Positions 54,101-61,119 of a DNA stretch of 64,000 nucleotides are shown here, in pieces (the first letter of the stretch is position 1; each line of letters opens with the position of its first letter). The DNA comes from Emydura subglobosa (Eukaryota; Chordata; Testudines; Chelidae). The DNA is taken from assembly GCA_007922225.1 (NCBI GenBank), contig ML680086.1, positions 7,076,065 to 7,140,064 of the forward strand. Reading direction: 5' to 3'. The position numbers and the translations under genes are program-made. Under the pieces are notes generated by a model. It was not told the DNA's origin. It was given only the letters and a program-made list of their open reading frames with translations, and searched no databases.

Positions 54101-57100
54101 TGCTCTGGGGACTCTCATGGTTGATGCTGCCAACCAACGAGACAGGCAGGGGGCCCAGGACAATACCTCCAAAAATAAAGACAACAAGAAACTAGACCTT
54201 TTCAGCCACAAGGTCTATTCTACGGGGGCCCTGCAACTAAGGATCGCCAACCACCAGGCGCTCCTCAGCCGATATAATTTGAACCTCTGGTTCTCCTTAC
54301 AGAGGTTCGCGCGGGGATTGCCACAGGATCAAGCAGCGGACTTCACGACAGTCCTGGACGAAGGCGCTGCGGTGGCAGTGGTGGCCTTACAAACGGCCAG
54401 TGATGCAGCAGTCGCCACTAGCAGGGCCATGGCTTCAGCCATTGTGATGCAGCGGTGTTTGTGGCTGCAGTCATCGGGATTATCTCAGTAGGTCCAGCAG
54501 TCCATCCAGGACCTGCCTTTCGATGGCGCTTGTCTCTTTTCGGACAAGACTGATGACAAACTGCACGCCCTAAAGGACTCAAGGGCTACACTGAAATCAT
54601 TAGGGCAATACACCCCACAGGCCTCGAGGCGTCAGTCTTGGCCTTAAGCCCAACGCCAGCCCCAGCCTGCCCCTAGGCTGCCTCCCAGACCCACTCAGCC
54701 CAGGAGGGGTCTGGATAGGTACAGGGCACCTAACCGACACAACCGCTTGGGGTCCTCGGCAGGCCCCCAGCAAGGCCCAGCCAAAGGACAAAACAACAAA
54801 CGGCATACAGGAGGTGCACTCTCTCCTCCTCAGAGCTGTGGAAGCGGTTCCTCCACGGGAAAGGGGTTCTACTCACGATATTTCCTGATTCCCAAGGCAA
54901 AGGGGGGCCTGAGGCCCATATTAGACTTCCTCCCTCTGAACAAATTCATCAGATGCCTCAGGTTCCGTATGGTTTCCCTAGCCTCCATCATTCCCGCTCT
55001 GGATCCAGGGGACTGGTACGCTGCCCTCGACTTAAAGGACACATATTTCCATATTACCATCCTTCCCAGTCACAGACGTTTCCTCCGGTTTGTGGTAGCT
55101 GGCTGCCACTACCAGTTCTCAGCCCTACCCTTTGGCCTCTCGTCTGCCCCCAGGGTGTTCACAAAGTGTATGGCGGTAGTGGCGGCACACCTGCGCCGCA
55201 GAGGGGTTCAGATCTTCCCCTACCTGGACGACTGACTGATCCGGGGCAAGTCCAGGGCCCACGTGAGGAACAGCCTGGAACTCACCTGCGCGACATGCGT
55301 TAGACTGGGGCTGCTCATCAACGAGCAGAAGTCCACTCTCACCCCGGTGCAGCGCATAGACTTTATCGGGGCCACCCTGGATGCCACCAGGCCAGAGCCT
55401 TCCTCCCACAGCCTCGCTTCGAGGCGATGGATGCCATAATCGACAATCTCCACAGGTCCCCCACGACAACAGCCAGTCACTGCCTTCAGCTGTTGGGACA
55501 CATGGCAGCCTGTACATACGTGGTGAGGCTGGCTCGCCTCAAGCTCAGGCCTCTCCAGGCGTGGTTGGCCTCGGTGTATGCACCAGCCAGGCACTCTTTG
55601 AACAGAGTAGTCACGGTTCCCACTCAGGTACTGACCTCCCTAGACTGGTGGAGGGACCCAGGGGAGGTACTGAGGGGAGTCCCCTTCAGAGACTTGGCAC
55701 CATCAGTAACCCTCATCATGGATGCCTCGAATGTGGGCTGGGGGGCCCACATCAGCAGCGACCTCCGCACCCAGGGGCTCTGGTCGGCAGAGGAGAGGTA
55801 TCTCCACATAAACGTCAGGGAGCTCAGGGCAGTCCGCCTGGCCTGCAAGGTGTTCCTCAGGTTCCTGAGGGGCAGGATGGTGCAGGTCCTCACGGACAAC
55901 ATAGCAGTCATATTTTACATGAACAGGAAAGGGGAGGGGCGCTCCTCGGCCCTTTGCCAGGAGGCCATTTGACTTTGGGACTTTGCGGTGAGGCACGACT
56001 TCCACATATCTGCCTCTCACCTCCCGGGGGTCAGGAACGACGAGGCGAACCGCCTCAGCAGGTCGTTTCTACCCCGCCACAACTGATCACTGCACCCGGA
56101 GGTTATTCCTGAGGACCCCAAAGCACTTTGCAAACTCTAAAATGAACGTGACTGTCCTCTGATCTGTCTGTCTTTTTACTACCCTTGTTTCCCCAAACAA
56201 CAGTCGCATTTCTGAAGCATCTCTGTATGTGTTTTTGGTTTGTTTTGGCTCTCTAATTTCTGGGGAAGGGTCTGGTGAGCACATGGAGTGTGTTTTGTTG
56301 TGAATTGTGGAGGCCAGCAATTGCCCCCCTTGCTCTCATTGTTGGTGGGTTTGTGTGGGACCACGACTGTCCGAGTCTGGGAGGGAATGAGAGAGACGAA
56401 GTAGGTGACATAATAGCTTTTATTGGGCCAGCTTCTGGGAGGCCTTCCTCATCTCCTTGTTCAGGACCTGGGCATAGAGAAACAAGAGTTGCCATTCCAA
56501 GGCACCAAAATGCTCGTCTCTTGTGATTATGCTGTCTTTCATTGGTGTAGACAGACAGACATTGACGCTACATTAATTATGTAGTGGGCAAATGGGGTTT
56601 GTGAGGATGCTGAGTTAGCAGATTGGAAGAGACTTGTTAGGGCAGCTCTCCATAGGGAGGCAAACCTCAGAGATGGCACCAGCTACCTCAGTCTAGGATC
56701 CTGCACAACATCCCCATGGTCCCATTGAAAAATACTGATGTGGCCCAAACTGGACATGGTAACTCAGGTTCCTCCTTCAGAGTGTCTCGGTAATGCCCGA
56801 TCTGTTGTGATTAAAGCCAGCTCTACTTCATGGAGGGTTGCACAATTCTGCACTGTGAGTACTGCATGCCCAGTTCTGGCACAGCTGGCTCCAGCCAGGT
56901 ACACAGGTCTCCTTCCAGGGGAAAGGAGCTATATGCACATTACATATTATTATGAAAGGAGACTAAGAGAAATAAATATATAATACATATTTCTTGGCTA
57001 AACATCTAAGGGGAAGATGTAGCATTGAAGGAGGCAGGTATCAAGGAGCAGGAGGAATTGCTTAGCGTGGTAGAGGAGTCATGAGATACAATTAAGTAAA

Positions 57101-58809
57101 GGAATGATTTTTAGGCTAAATATCAGGGCAAATGTTTTGCTAACGAGATCTGTTTGAGTGATGCCATGTTCTCCCAAGGGAAGTGGTGGACGCACCAGCA
57201 TATGGTACAGTTAAAACCAGATTGTTGAAAGCATTTGTTCACAGAACCACAGGCAGAGCCCTGGATGGTCCAACTAGTAGATCTTTTTGTGATTCTTCTG
57301 TGGAGTGTGTGTCTCCTGTAATCCATGAAATATAGTTAGAAACACTGTGTTAGGCAGAAGTGTACATGGCTTTCAAGCTATGACCCCATTTCTCAGGCTT
57401 TCCTGCAGATGTCAGAGAAGTATTTTTCCACATTCTCCTTCTGGAAGGTAGACTACTCTCACGAGCGTGTTAACTCTCCAGCATTCTGCTACCAATCACC
57501 TGAGTAGGCTCTTTGCAACAAGCCAGTCAATTATTGTCAGGAGCAAATGGTTTTAGGTACAAAACTTCTGGGCTGTGAGAGCTCCCGCTAACATGCACCT
57601 TGCTGAGCTGCACAGCAAGAGGGACATCTTGCGTGAGACGTGCCACCAGAGAAACTTTTAAGGCTGCTTTCCTTTCCTGCTCTCGTAGCAGCTTTTTGTT
57701 GGCATTGAAGAAGTGTAGTGGTCTGTGAAGTGTGTCTTGTGGGGTGGGATTAAAGGGGAACACGCAGAGTCTGGTGAAAGCTGATTTTTCACAGCAGACG
57801 TTGCTCTCCCAATATGTTTTTGCTAATGCGCAAGTCCAGCTGCATAAAGCTAATCTTCCAATTCCGCTTCTGTGACCAGCTGCAGTAACAGCTCCCGGTT
57901 TTGGCCTCTCCCCCTTATGCTTCTTACAAACCAGTCACACATTGTAAACACGCCAGCTGACACATCTTCCGGAGTCCAGAGAGGCTTTGCTCAGCTTCCA
58001 GATTGAACCTCACCCCCTGGGAACAGTTTCACCTGGCTGATAAGCTTTTAAATGAGCCTTTTCTTTTCCAAATTAGCCCATTCAAACCTCTTGTGTGGCT
58101 AAGCAGGACAACAGGCAAATGTTGAATCTATAGTAGTGTTGCTGTAATCTCTGTGAAGAGCGCTTGGATGTGATTGATAGTAAAATAGAGTTGCTTAAAA
58201 CAGGAAATGAGAAACGTGTAGCAGCATCTGTGCTCTTTGATTTCTGTATGTGATGTTGCCTGCACTTGGGGTGGGATGTAAGGGGCTACCAATTTGGTAC
58301 AGTCTAGCAGGTTATGTTAGTTGTAGCACAAAGGTGTGGTCTGCTGCTGGGCAAGAATGTGTGTAAAATGTCTAGAAGTGATGCATTTTTCACATATGTT
58401 TCTGCTGGGACAAAGCAGTGCCTGCAGATGTCTAGTAAGCCCTGTCTTGCAGGCCTCCAAACTATAAATGTCCTCTGGAAACACATTTTAAAGTCCAGTG
58501 TTTTCTGCCTTGCAGAGCTGTTGGAACTGTGGTCGCAAAGCTAGTGAGACGTGCAGCGGATGCAACATTGCCCGGTACTGCGGCTCCTTCTGTCAGCACA
58601 AAGACTGGGAGAGGCATCATCGGATCTGTGGACAGGGGTTACACAGCCAGGCCAAGCCACTTGCCCTGCCAGCAGGGCGACTGGCGGCAGCAGCAGCCGC
58701 CAAGCCAACCGATGCGGTACTAAGTCCTGCCCTAGAGAAGACCTCTGCAACGACCTCCCGATCCTCTACCCCAGCCTCCGTGACAGCAATAGACACCAGT
58801 GGACTCTAA
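33004..58809 (+). CDS. CBFA2T2: CBFA2T2 (MTGR1) corepressor, ten visible coding exons, 5' end outside the visible part
   Basis: This is the only functional gene I can support. The joined exons are 33004-33147, 37234-37475, 39328-39417, 40425-40606, 41353-41606, 42290-42375, 44768-44963, 47152-47220, 48078-48268 and 58516-58809. They give about 581 residues in one uninterrupted frame. MTG-family proteins are nuclear scaffolds that bind DNA-bound factors and recruit N-CoR/SMRT, SIN3 and histone deacetylases. CBFA2T2 is also known to work with PRDM14 in germline and pluripotency. The domains NHR1, NHR2, NHR3 and MYND appear in the expected order. The start [11 protein letters not shown] and the end [10 protein letters not shown] fit CBFA2T2 better than RUNX1T1 or CBFA2T3. 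The visible frame opens one base into a codon, so at least one more 5' coding exon must exist; alternatively translation can begin at the ATG at 33030, as in some known isoforms. Confidence 0.96.
33560..35400 (-). mobile_element. Old CR1/L3-like LINE relic
   Basis: On the minus strand the sequence keeps scattered CR1/L3 landmarks. These are the gtgtggtgcccagaa segment near 33758, the ttcagtcctatctgaattaa segment near 34298 and the ttaatggacctactgtctg segment near 35104. It is heavily diverged, with gaps and an inserted MIR, and is clearly older than the other CR1 copies. Confidence 0.45.
34425..34690 (+). repeat. MIR/CORE-SINE-type repeat
   Basis: The sequence gggcccctttgtgctcggca and the later cttcacacagcaggtcaatg with aagctgggaatgaatctc follow the order of a reptile MIR-type SINE on the + strand. 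It interrupts the old CR1/L3 relic. Confidence 0.55.
37009..37170 (-). mobile_element. CR1 3' end
   Basis: The sequence acatagaatcatagagttgg, then agggacctcaggaggtcatc and tagtccaaccccctgctc, is the inverse of the CR1 3' tail, including the attctatg-type terminal repeat. It lies about 60 bp before exon B. Confidence 0.85.
37234..37475 (+). CDS. CBFA2T2: CBFA2T2 exon B: serine/proline-rich segment and start of NHR1 (TAFH)
   Basis: The acceptor is attatag ending at 37233, and the donor gtaagc begins at 37476. The exon is 242 bp; it completes the Leu codon split with exon A, then carries 80 full codons. It encodes visible residues 48-128. [19 protein letters not shown] and a polyserine stretch come first, then the start of NHR1 (from about [11 protein letters not shown], residue 91, through [21 protein letters not shown]). 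NHR1 is the TAF4-homology domain, a helical fold that binds activation-domain peptides. Confidence 0.96.
38185..38345 (-). repeat. MIR-type SINE fragment
   Basis: The text aaatcctggctctgccactg, then acttgctgtgtggcctta, is a clear reverse-complement MIR core. Confidence 0.7.
38361..38381. repeat. (AT)n microsatellite
   Basis: A 21-base alternating A/T run just after the MIR. Confidence 0.95.
39328..39417 (+). CDS. CBFA2T2: CBFA2T2 exon C: middle of NHR1
   Basis: The acceptor is tttacag ending at 39327, and the donor gtgatgg begins at 39418; this donor lacks the usual A at +3. The exon is 90 bp, exactly 30 codons in phase 0/0, and encodes visible residues 129-158, starting [20 protein letters not shown] and ending in FVIPFLK. 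This is the core of the TAFH domain and is highly conserved in all MTG paralogues. The reading frame continues open past the donor to 39579, so the exact end rests on homology with the family, where FLK is followed by ANLPLLQ in the next exon. Confidence 0.95.
39418..40424 (+). other. Intron C-D of CBFA2T2
   Basis: This is about 1 kb without recognisable repeats. The exon C reading frame continues open for 162 bp after the donor, so retention of this intron would add an unrelated tail before a stop at 39577-39579. Confidence 0.7.
40425..40606 (+). CDS. CBFA2T2: CBFA2T2 exon D: C-terminal part of NHR1
   Basis: The acceptor tttccag ends at 40424 and the donor gtaaag begins at 40607. The exon is 182 bp in phase 0/2. 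Residues 159-218 read [19 protein letters not shown], then a segment containing [28 protein letters not shown] and HSPD. The helix [15 protein letters not shown] closes the NHR1 domain, and the following NGKR-containing segment is a basic linker. The sequence is close to mammalian CBFA2T2, with [11 protein letters not shown] separating it from the paralogues. Confidence 0.96.
40607..41352 (+). other. Intron D-E of CBFA2T2
   Basis: This 0.75 kb intron has an A18 run at about 41128-41145 and no other feature that I recognise. Confidence 0.7.
41128..41145. repeat. A18 homopolymer
   Basis: An A run in intron D-E, not attached to any recognised retroposon. Confidence 0.85.
41353..41606 (+). CDS. 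CBFA2T2: CBFA2T2 exon E: proline-rich linker
   Basis: The acceptor gtttgcag ends at 41352 and the donor gtaagaa begins at 41607. The exon is 254 bp in phase 2/1. It completes an Arg codon and then encodes residues 220-303, including [28 protein letters not shown], a [19 protein letters not shown] segment and [18 protein letters not shown] contains a basic stretch in the linker between NHR1 and NHR2. The linker is expected to be disordered apart from the conserved [10 protein letters not shown] segment. Confidence 0.95.
41607..42289 (+). other. Intron E-F of CBFA2T2
   Basis: This 0.68 kb intron contains a hAT-like MITE at about 41869-42054. The rest is plain sequence. Confidence 0.7.
41869..42054. 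mobile_element. hAT-like MITE
   Basis: The left end gggtatgtctgcactgcag and the right end ctgcagtgtagccatattcc form terminal inverted repeats with few mismatches. The element is about 185 bp without a transposase. Confidence 0.65.
42290..42375 (+). CDS. CBFA2T2: CBFA2T2 exon F: start of NHR2
   Basis: The acceptor cacaacag ends at 42289 and the donor gtaagg begins at 42376. The exon is 86 bp in phase 1/0. It completes a Gly codon, then reads [20 protein letters not shown] and DEWKHLDH (residues 305-332). [15 protein letters not shown] is the beginning of the NHR2 (hydrophobic heptad repeat) helix, through which MTG proteins form tetramers. Confidence 0.96.
42376..44767 (+). other. Intron F-G of CBFA2T2
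   Basis: This 2.4 kb intron has an A-rich run at about 42387-42399 and a short (TTTTA)n patch near 43728-43745. I found no repeat family or exon-like segment with confidence. Confidence 0.7.
44768..44963 (+). CDS. CBFA2T2: CBFA2T2 exon G: NHR2 helix and linker
   Basis: The acceptor ctccaacag ends at 44767 and the donor gtaagag begins at 44964. The exon is 196 bp in phase 0/1. Residues 333-397 begin [20 protein letters not shown] and continue through [16 protein letters not shown], which complete the NHR2 oligomerisation helix. A Ser/Thr/Glu-rich linker with [14 protein letters not shown] follows. The last base of the exon starts the Asp codon finished in exon H. Confidence 0.96.
44964..47151 (+). 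other. Intron G-H of CBFA2T2
   Basis: This 2.2 kb intron carries a (TTCA)n microsatellite at about 45832-45857. The rest is AT-rich with no repeat family that I recognise. Confidence 0.7.
45832..45857. repeat. (TTCA)n microsatellite
   Basis: About six tandem copies of the tetranucleotide. Confidence 0.9.
47152..47220 (+). CDS. CBFA2T2: CBFA2T2 exon H: linker into NHR3
   Basis: The acceptor tttccacag ends at 47151 and the donor gtaagt begins at 47221. The exon is 69 bp in phase 1/1. Residues 398-420 read [18 protein letters not shown] and IWKKA. The GYV...WKK pattern is characteristic of this family just ahead of NHR3. Because both boundaries are phase 1, skipping this exon would keep the frame. 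Confidence 0.95.
47221..48077 (+). other. Intron H-I of CBFA2T2
   Basis: This 0.86 kb intron has no recognised repeat and a normal gtaagt donor and cttccag acceptor. Confidence 0.7.
48078..48268 (+). CDS. CBFA2T2: CBFA2T2 exon I: NHR3 coiled coil
   Basis: The acceptor cttccag ends at 48077 and the donor gtaaga begins at 48269. The exon is 191 bp in phase 1/0. Residues 421-484 contain [20 protein letters not shown], then [40 protein letters not shown] and ESTE. The charged helix with regular Ala and hydrophobic spacing is NHR3, a coiled coil that helps bind partner proteins. Confidence 0.96.
48725..50232 (-). mobile_element. CR1 LINE, 3' portion
   Basis: Minus-strand element with its 3' end at 48725 (aagaacatacataagaatgg). 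The minus-strand frame at 48910-49248 reads [15 protein letters not shown], then [20 protein letters not shown] and [17 protein letters not shown], the CR1 RT C-terminus. It extends to about 50232 with interruptions. It is a close relative of the copy at 15203. Confidence 0.88.
50240..50462 (+). repeat. MIR-type SINE
   Basis: The sequence ttacacatgggaaaaccgag, then gcactgagaggggaagtgac, ctgcccagggtcactcagtg and gcagaaccaggaatagaacc, is a nearly complete MIR core and tail, the best-preserved copy in the window. Confidence 0.8.
50463..51449. other. Intronic sequence without recognised features
   Basis: No repeat family or coding signal could be supported. Confidence 0.4.
51450..51845 (-). mobile_element. 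CR1 LINE 3' end, cut short at the DIRS junction
   Basis: The minus-strand translation ends in [20 protein letters not shown] and [17 protein letters not shown]. The element starts at about 51450 (aaacatataaacagcc). CR1 similarity stops at ggtgacccctaggttct, where the DIRS terminal sequence begins. I cannot find the missing 5' part on the other side of the DIRS element, so the junction may reflect deletion as well as insertion. Confidence 0.8.
52195..54491 (+). pseudogene. DIRS gag (broken)
   Basis: ATG 52195 opens a protein with a CATCGKAF...[17 protein letters not shown] cysteine/histidine-rich segment at residues 9-41, possibly zinc-binding, followed by a [16 protein letters not shown] segment. 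A stop at 52579-52581 and frameshifts follow. The middle encodes proline/serine and RS-rich text (about 52590-53480). The C-terminal part (53868-54491, one in-frame stop at 54057) has [36 protein letters not shown] and [20 protein letters not shown], the typical DIRS Gag C-terminus. Its function would be packaging of element RNA; this copy is dead. Confidence 0.7.
53035..53290 (+). repeat. In-frame RS-type tandem repeat within DIRS gag
   Basis: Copies of ggtcc(a/c)gatccc begin at 53035, 53104, 53170 and 53233. The spacings are 69, 66 and 63 bp, all multiples of three, and all lie in the same reading frame. Each unit encodes a basic RSRSP or RSRSL core followed by a proline-rich segment. Confidence 0.75.
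54840..55430 (+). pseudogene. DIRS reverse transcriptase (nearly intact)
   Basis: The stretch from about 54840 contains [35 protein letters not shown] (first catalytic Asp region), [17 protein letters not shown] and FPYLDD at 55215-55232 with the two catalytic Asp residues. A TGA at 55233-55235 falls immediately after YLDD, where Trp is usual. The frame continues in phase with [33 protein letters not shown], then shifts by one base near 55400. RT would copy the element RNA; this copy is inactive. Confidence 0.8.
55430..56095 (+). pseudogene. DIRS RNase H domain (broken)
   Basis: After the linker [20 protein letters not shown], the RNase H active site is visible: [11 protein letters not shown] (Asp codon 55721-55723), NVRELRAV (Glu 55820-55822) and LTDNIAV (Asp 55895-55897). 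A TGA at 55970-55972 interrupts. [15 protein letters not shown] near 56015-56060 carries the fourth acidic residue. All four acidic positions remain. Confidence 0.8.
56106..56999. other. Intronic sequence with one repeat fragment
   Basis: At about 56388-56450 the text gtgacataatagcttttatt and gggccagcttctg resembles a dispersed reptile repeat whose usual form reads ggtgaggtaatatcttttat. The rest is plain sequence. Confidence 0.4.
57000..57250 (+). mobile_element. Old CR1-type 3' fragment
   Basis: The order ttttaggctaaatatcaggg, aacgagatc and gggaagtggtgga fits the CR1 stretch in which a lagkkyf-like segment precedes a splitting lgevv-like segment. Strongly diverged. Confidence 0.4.
57251..58515. 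other. End of intron I-J without recognised features
   Basis: Unique-looking sequence up to the pyrimidine-rich acceptor of exon J. Confidence 0.4.
58516..58809 (+). CDS. CBFA2T2: CBFA2T2 exon J: MYND zinc finger (NHR4), C-terminus and stop
   Basis: The acceptor ccttgcag ends at 58515, and the reading frame closes at TAA 58807-58809. Residues 485-581 begin with [16 protein letters not shown], continue with [12 protein letters not shown] and HHRICG. This is the C-x2-C, C-x2-C, Y-C-x3-C, H-x3-C ligand pattern of a MYND finger, and all eight ligands are present. In MTG proteins this finger binds proline-rich motifs of N-CoR/SMRT. The tail contains an alanine-rich patch and ends [10 protein letters not shown], which is diagnostic for CBFA2T2 against its paralogues. 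Confidence 0.97.
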   Translation, partial: SCWNCGRKASETCSGCNIARYCGSFCQHKDWERHHRICGQGLHSQAKPLALPAGRLAAAAAAKPTDAVLSPALEKTSATTSRSSTPASVTAIDTSGL

Positions 58810-60386
58810 ATCTTTCCATTTAGTTCAGTACGTTTTATACATATTCCTGTTTTTAAAGCTAAAAAAACCCCATGTAAGCTCTCAAAAAGGTCATCGAAAC
58901 TCCACCGGCTACTGCAGAGCACTGACACTTGGCGAATGTTTGGGAGGCTTGTTCCATTTCGTTTTAATCCATTAGCAGTTAAGGACAACACTCCAGCCTT
59001 GCCACTTGGACCTCCAGAGAGCACGTCACTCGGACGGTGAGGACTATGGCCTCTTCTCTTTGTTTTAATTGAACTATTTTGGGAAGAAACTCCCATGTTC
59101 TGCCTTGGCATTCAAGAGAATCCAGGCGACCAGCACACAGTAACCAAGGGTGATGGTTGTTTTCTGCTTGATGGCTGGGCTGCCTGGGCAGCCTCCCCAC
59201 ACAACTCGCTACTCCTCTTCTTTCATCAGATATATATTTTTCTTCTTCCCAGATGGCTCTGTACTTGCTAACTCTCGGCGATGAACTGTCCAACCGAGCT
59301 GATTTTCTTCAGTGGGAGAACTTCTCATTCTCCAATGAGAAATAAGCAGTTTCTTGGTTAGAGATGTCTGCTTTCCCCCATGCCTGCACCTGGTTAGTGA
59401 CTCTCAGTGATTGCAGAGGCTGGGTGTTCCCTGGAGGAGAAGAGAATTCTGTTCTGTTGAGGAGGAAATCTAAACAAATCTCCATGCTGAGAGGAAACAG
59501 TTAATCTTTTTATATGGCCCATTTTTTATCCCTCTCTAACTGGACAGCCCATTGTTTAGCAATCAATTTGGGTAGGAGCCTCTACTCACTGTCTGCTGAA
59601 TATGTTCACATCAAATCTCAGCCTGTCATTGTGGCCTATTGCCCTCAGACTGGGTTGGTTACTTTGCTGTGCTGAAAAGATTTTTCCACTGCATGGAAGC
59701 TGTTAGTTTTAGATTTGTTGACTTTGTTTTCACTCTGTAAATCTCTTCCACATGATTGCAATGGATCATTTACAGCCTGTTCTTTCCAAGCATGTTGGCA
59801 CGATTTTTAAAAAAAGTTTCAGAATTTTGCAGTTAATGTCAATTTTTTAAAACATCCAGCCTCAATGGGATTACCAGAGCTTGTTCTGTGCTGAAATCTT
59901 GATTCCAGACATACAGTTCATGCAGAGAAATACAACCCTATCAAAGCACCGAGTTGCGCTGCTCTAGATGACTGGATGTACTAGCAGTGCATTTATAAAC
60001 CAGGGTATGTTACCTCGTCCATCATGTAAAGCCTGGTATTATAGAGAAGACTGCTCAGAAGGGTACAATCTGATTGTGTTGTGGCATCCTGAGCTGGCTG
60101 TTAGTAGCCTGGTTGGGCCAGTGGGGAAAGTTGGTTTGGTGCATGCAGAGAAGCAGAGTTTGCCTAGAAGAACTTATTGTGTGAGTCCCTTAAAAGCTTG
60201 TTGTGTGCAGTTAATGCAACAAGAATCGGAGCATTCTCGTTTTGGGAGTCTCCCTGACTTCCCATGCTGCACACGAATATGGGCTAAAATATTGACTCCC
60301 TGAGGTTTTGTTTCTGAGACTCTGTTGTTCTTGTGTGATCTTCAGATTGGAGCCAAACAAGGCAAATAATTCCTAAATTATATTTA

Positions 60387-61119
60387 GGACCCTACCAAAT
60401 TCACGATCCATTTTGGTCAAGCTCATGGCCAGGGGGGTTTAAAATTAGTCAATTTCACATTCTGAAATTTCAGGGTGTAACTGTGTGGGTCCCTACCCAA
60501 AAGGCGGTTAGGGTGTGGGGCCTCAAGGCTATTGTAGGAAGGGTGTGGGATTGCCACCCTTACTTTTGCCCTGCTGCTGGCAGGGATGCTGCACTCAGAG
60601 CTGAGCAGCCAGAGACAAAGTCTTCTGGTGGGCACCCAGTTGTAAAGCCAATGCCAGCAGTAGCGCAGAAATGAGGGTTGAAGGGTATGGGGATGGGTGG
60701 GTTACCATATGTCCGGTTTTCCTGGCACTCTCCTGCCCGAATGGGGGGCTGACAGCTGGAGCCACAGCCTCTCAGTGCAGGGAGGTAACAGCTGAAGCTG
60801 CAGTCTCCCTGCATAGGGGTGTGTGTGACAGCTGGAGTCGCAGCCTGTCCGCACATGAGAGGTGCATGGGAGAGAGGGACAGTTGGAACCACAGTCTGTC
60901 AACGCAAGGGAGTGACAGCTGGAGCCACAGAGATTCCTGCAGCAAGGGAGGGTTCCCGGAGGTGGATCTGACCCGCCCTGGGAGTGGCCCCTGCAGAGGA
61001 AGAGGAAATCCTGTCCCTCCCCATCCCTGGAACTGCAACTTTGCACAGAGTAGGATCCCCTGGCTGGACTTCACGATGCATGATGCGTTTTTCATGGCCA
61101 CGAGTGTGGTAGGGCCCTC
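60387..61119. mobile_element. hAT-like MITE inside the 3' UTR
   Basis: The left end ggaccctaccaaattcacg and the right end cgagtgtggtagggccct form inverted repeats of a family I recognise as common in turtles (ggccctaccaaattcacgg). The interior from about 60700 is unlike the usual family interior and holds the tandem repeat described separately. Confidence 0.6.
60751..60930. repeat. Imperfect minisatellite inside the 3' UTR MITE
   Basis: Five copies of a gacagctggagccacag core start at 60751, 60787, 60827, 60878 and 60914. The spacings are 36, 40, 51 and 36 bp, and each core is followed by a tct- or tgc-containing spacer. Confidence 0.75.

Larger units (their letters stand above)
51845..56105 (+). 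mobile_element. DIRS-type retrotransposon, Gag-RT-RNase H part, 3' truncated
   Basis: A GC-rich block in AT-rich surroundings. It begins with a DIRS terminal sequence (cttcgagtgattgctcgta), then a leader, Gag (52195 to about 54491), RT (about 54840-55420) and RNase H (about 55430-56095). The tyrosine recombinase and the right terminal repeat seen in the 9447-12022 copy are absent; similarity ends at about 56105. The copy is fairly well preserved, with a few stops and frameshifts, but cannot encode a full set of proteins. Confidence 0.82.
48269..58515 (+). other. Intron I-J of CBFA2T2 (10.2 kb, repeat-loaded)
   Basis: This is the largest intron between visible exons. It contains a long CR1 copy (48725-50232), a MIR-type SINE (50240-50462), a short CR1 (51450-51845) abutting a DIRS retrotransposon (51845-56105), a shared repeat fragment (56388-56450) and an old CR1 tail (about 57000-57250). 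The stretches 50463-51449 and 57251-58515 show no recognisable feature. It separates the NHR3 exon from the MYND exon. Confidence 0.85.

Noticed and set aside
55381..56112. A 243-codon open frame
   Set aside because: It is an out-of-frame shadow of the DIRS RNase H region, whose true frame contains the catalytic motifs.
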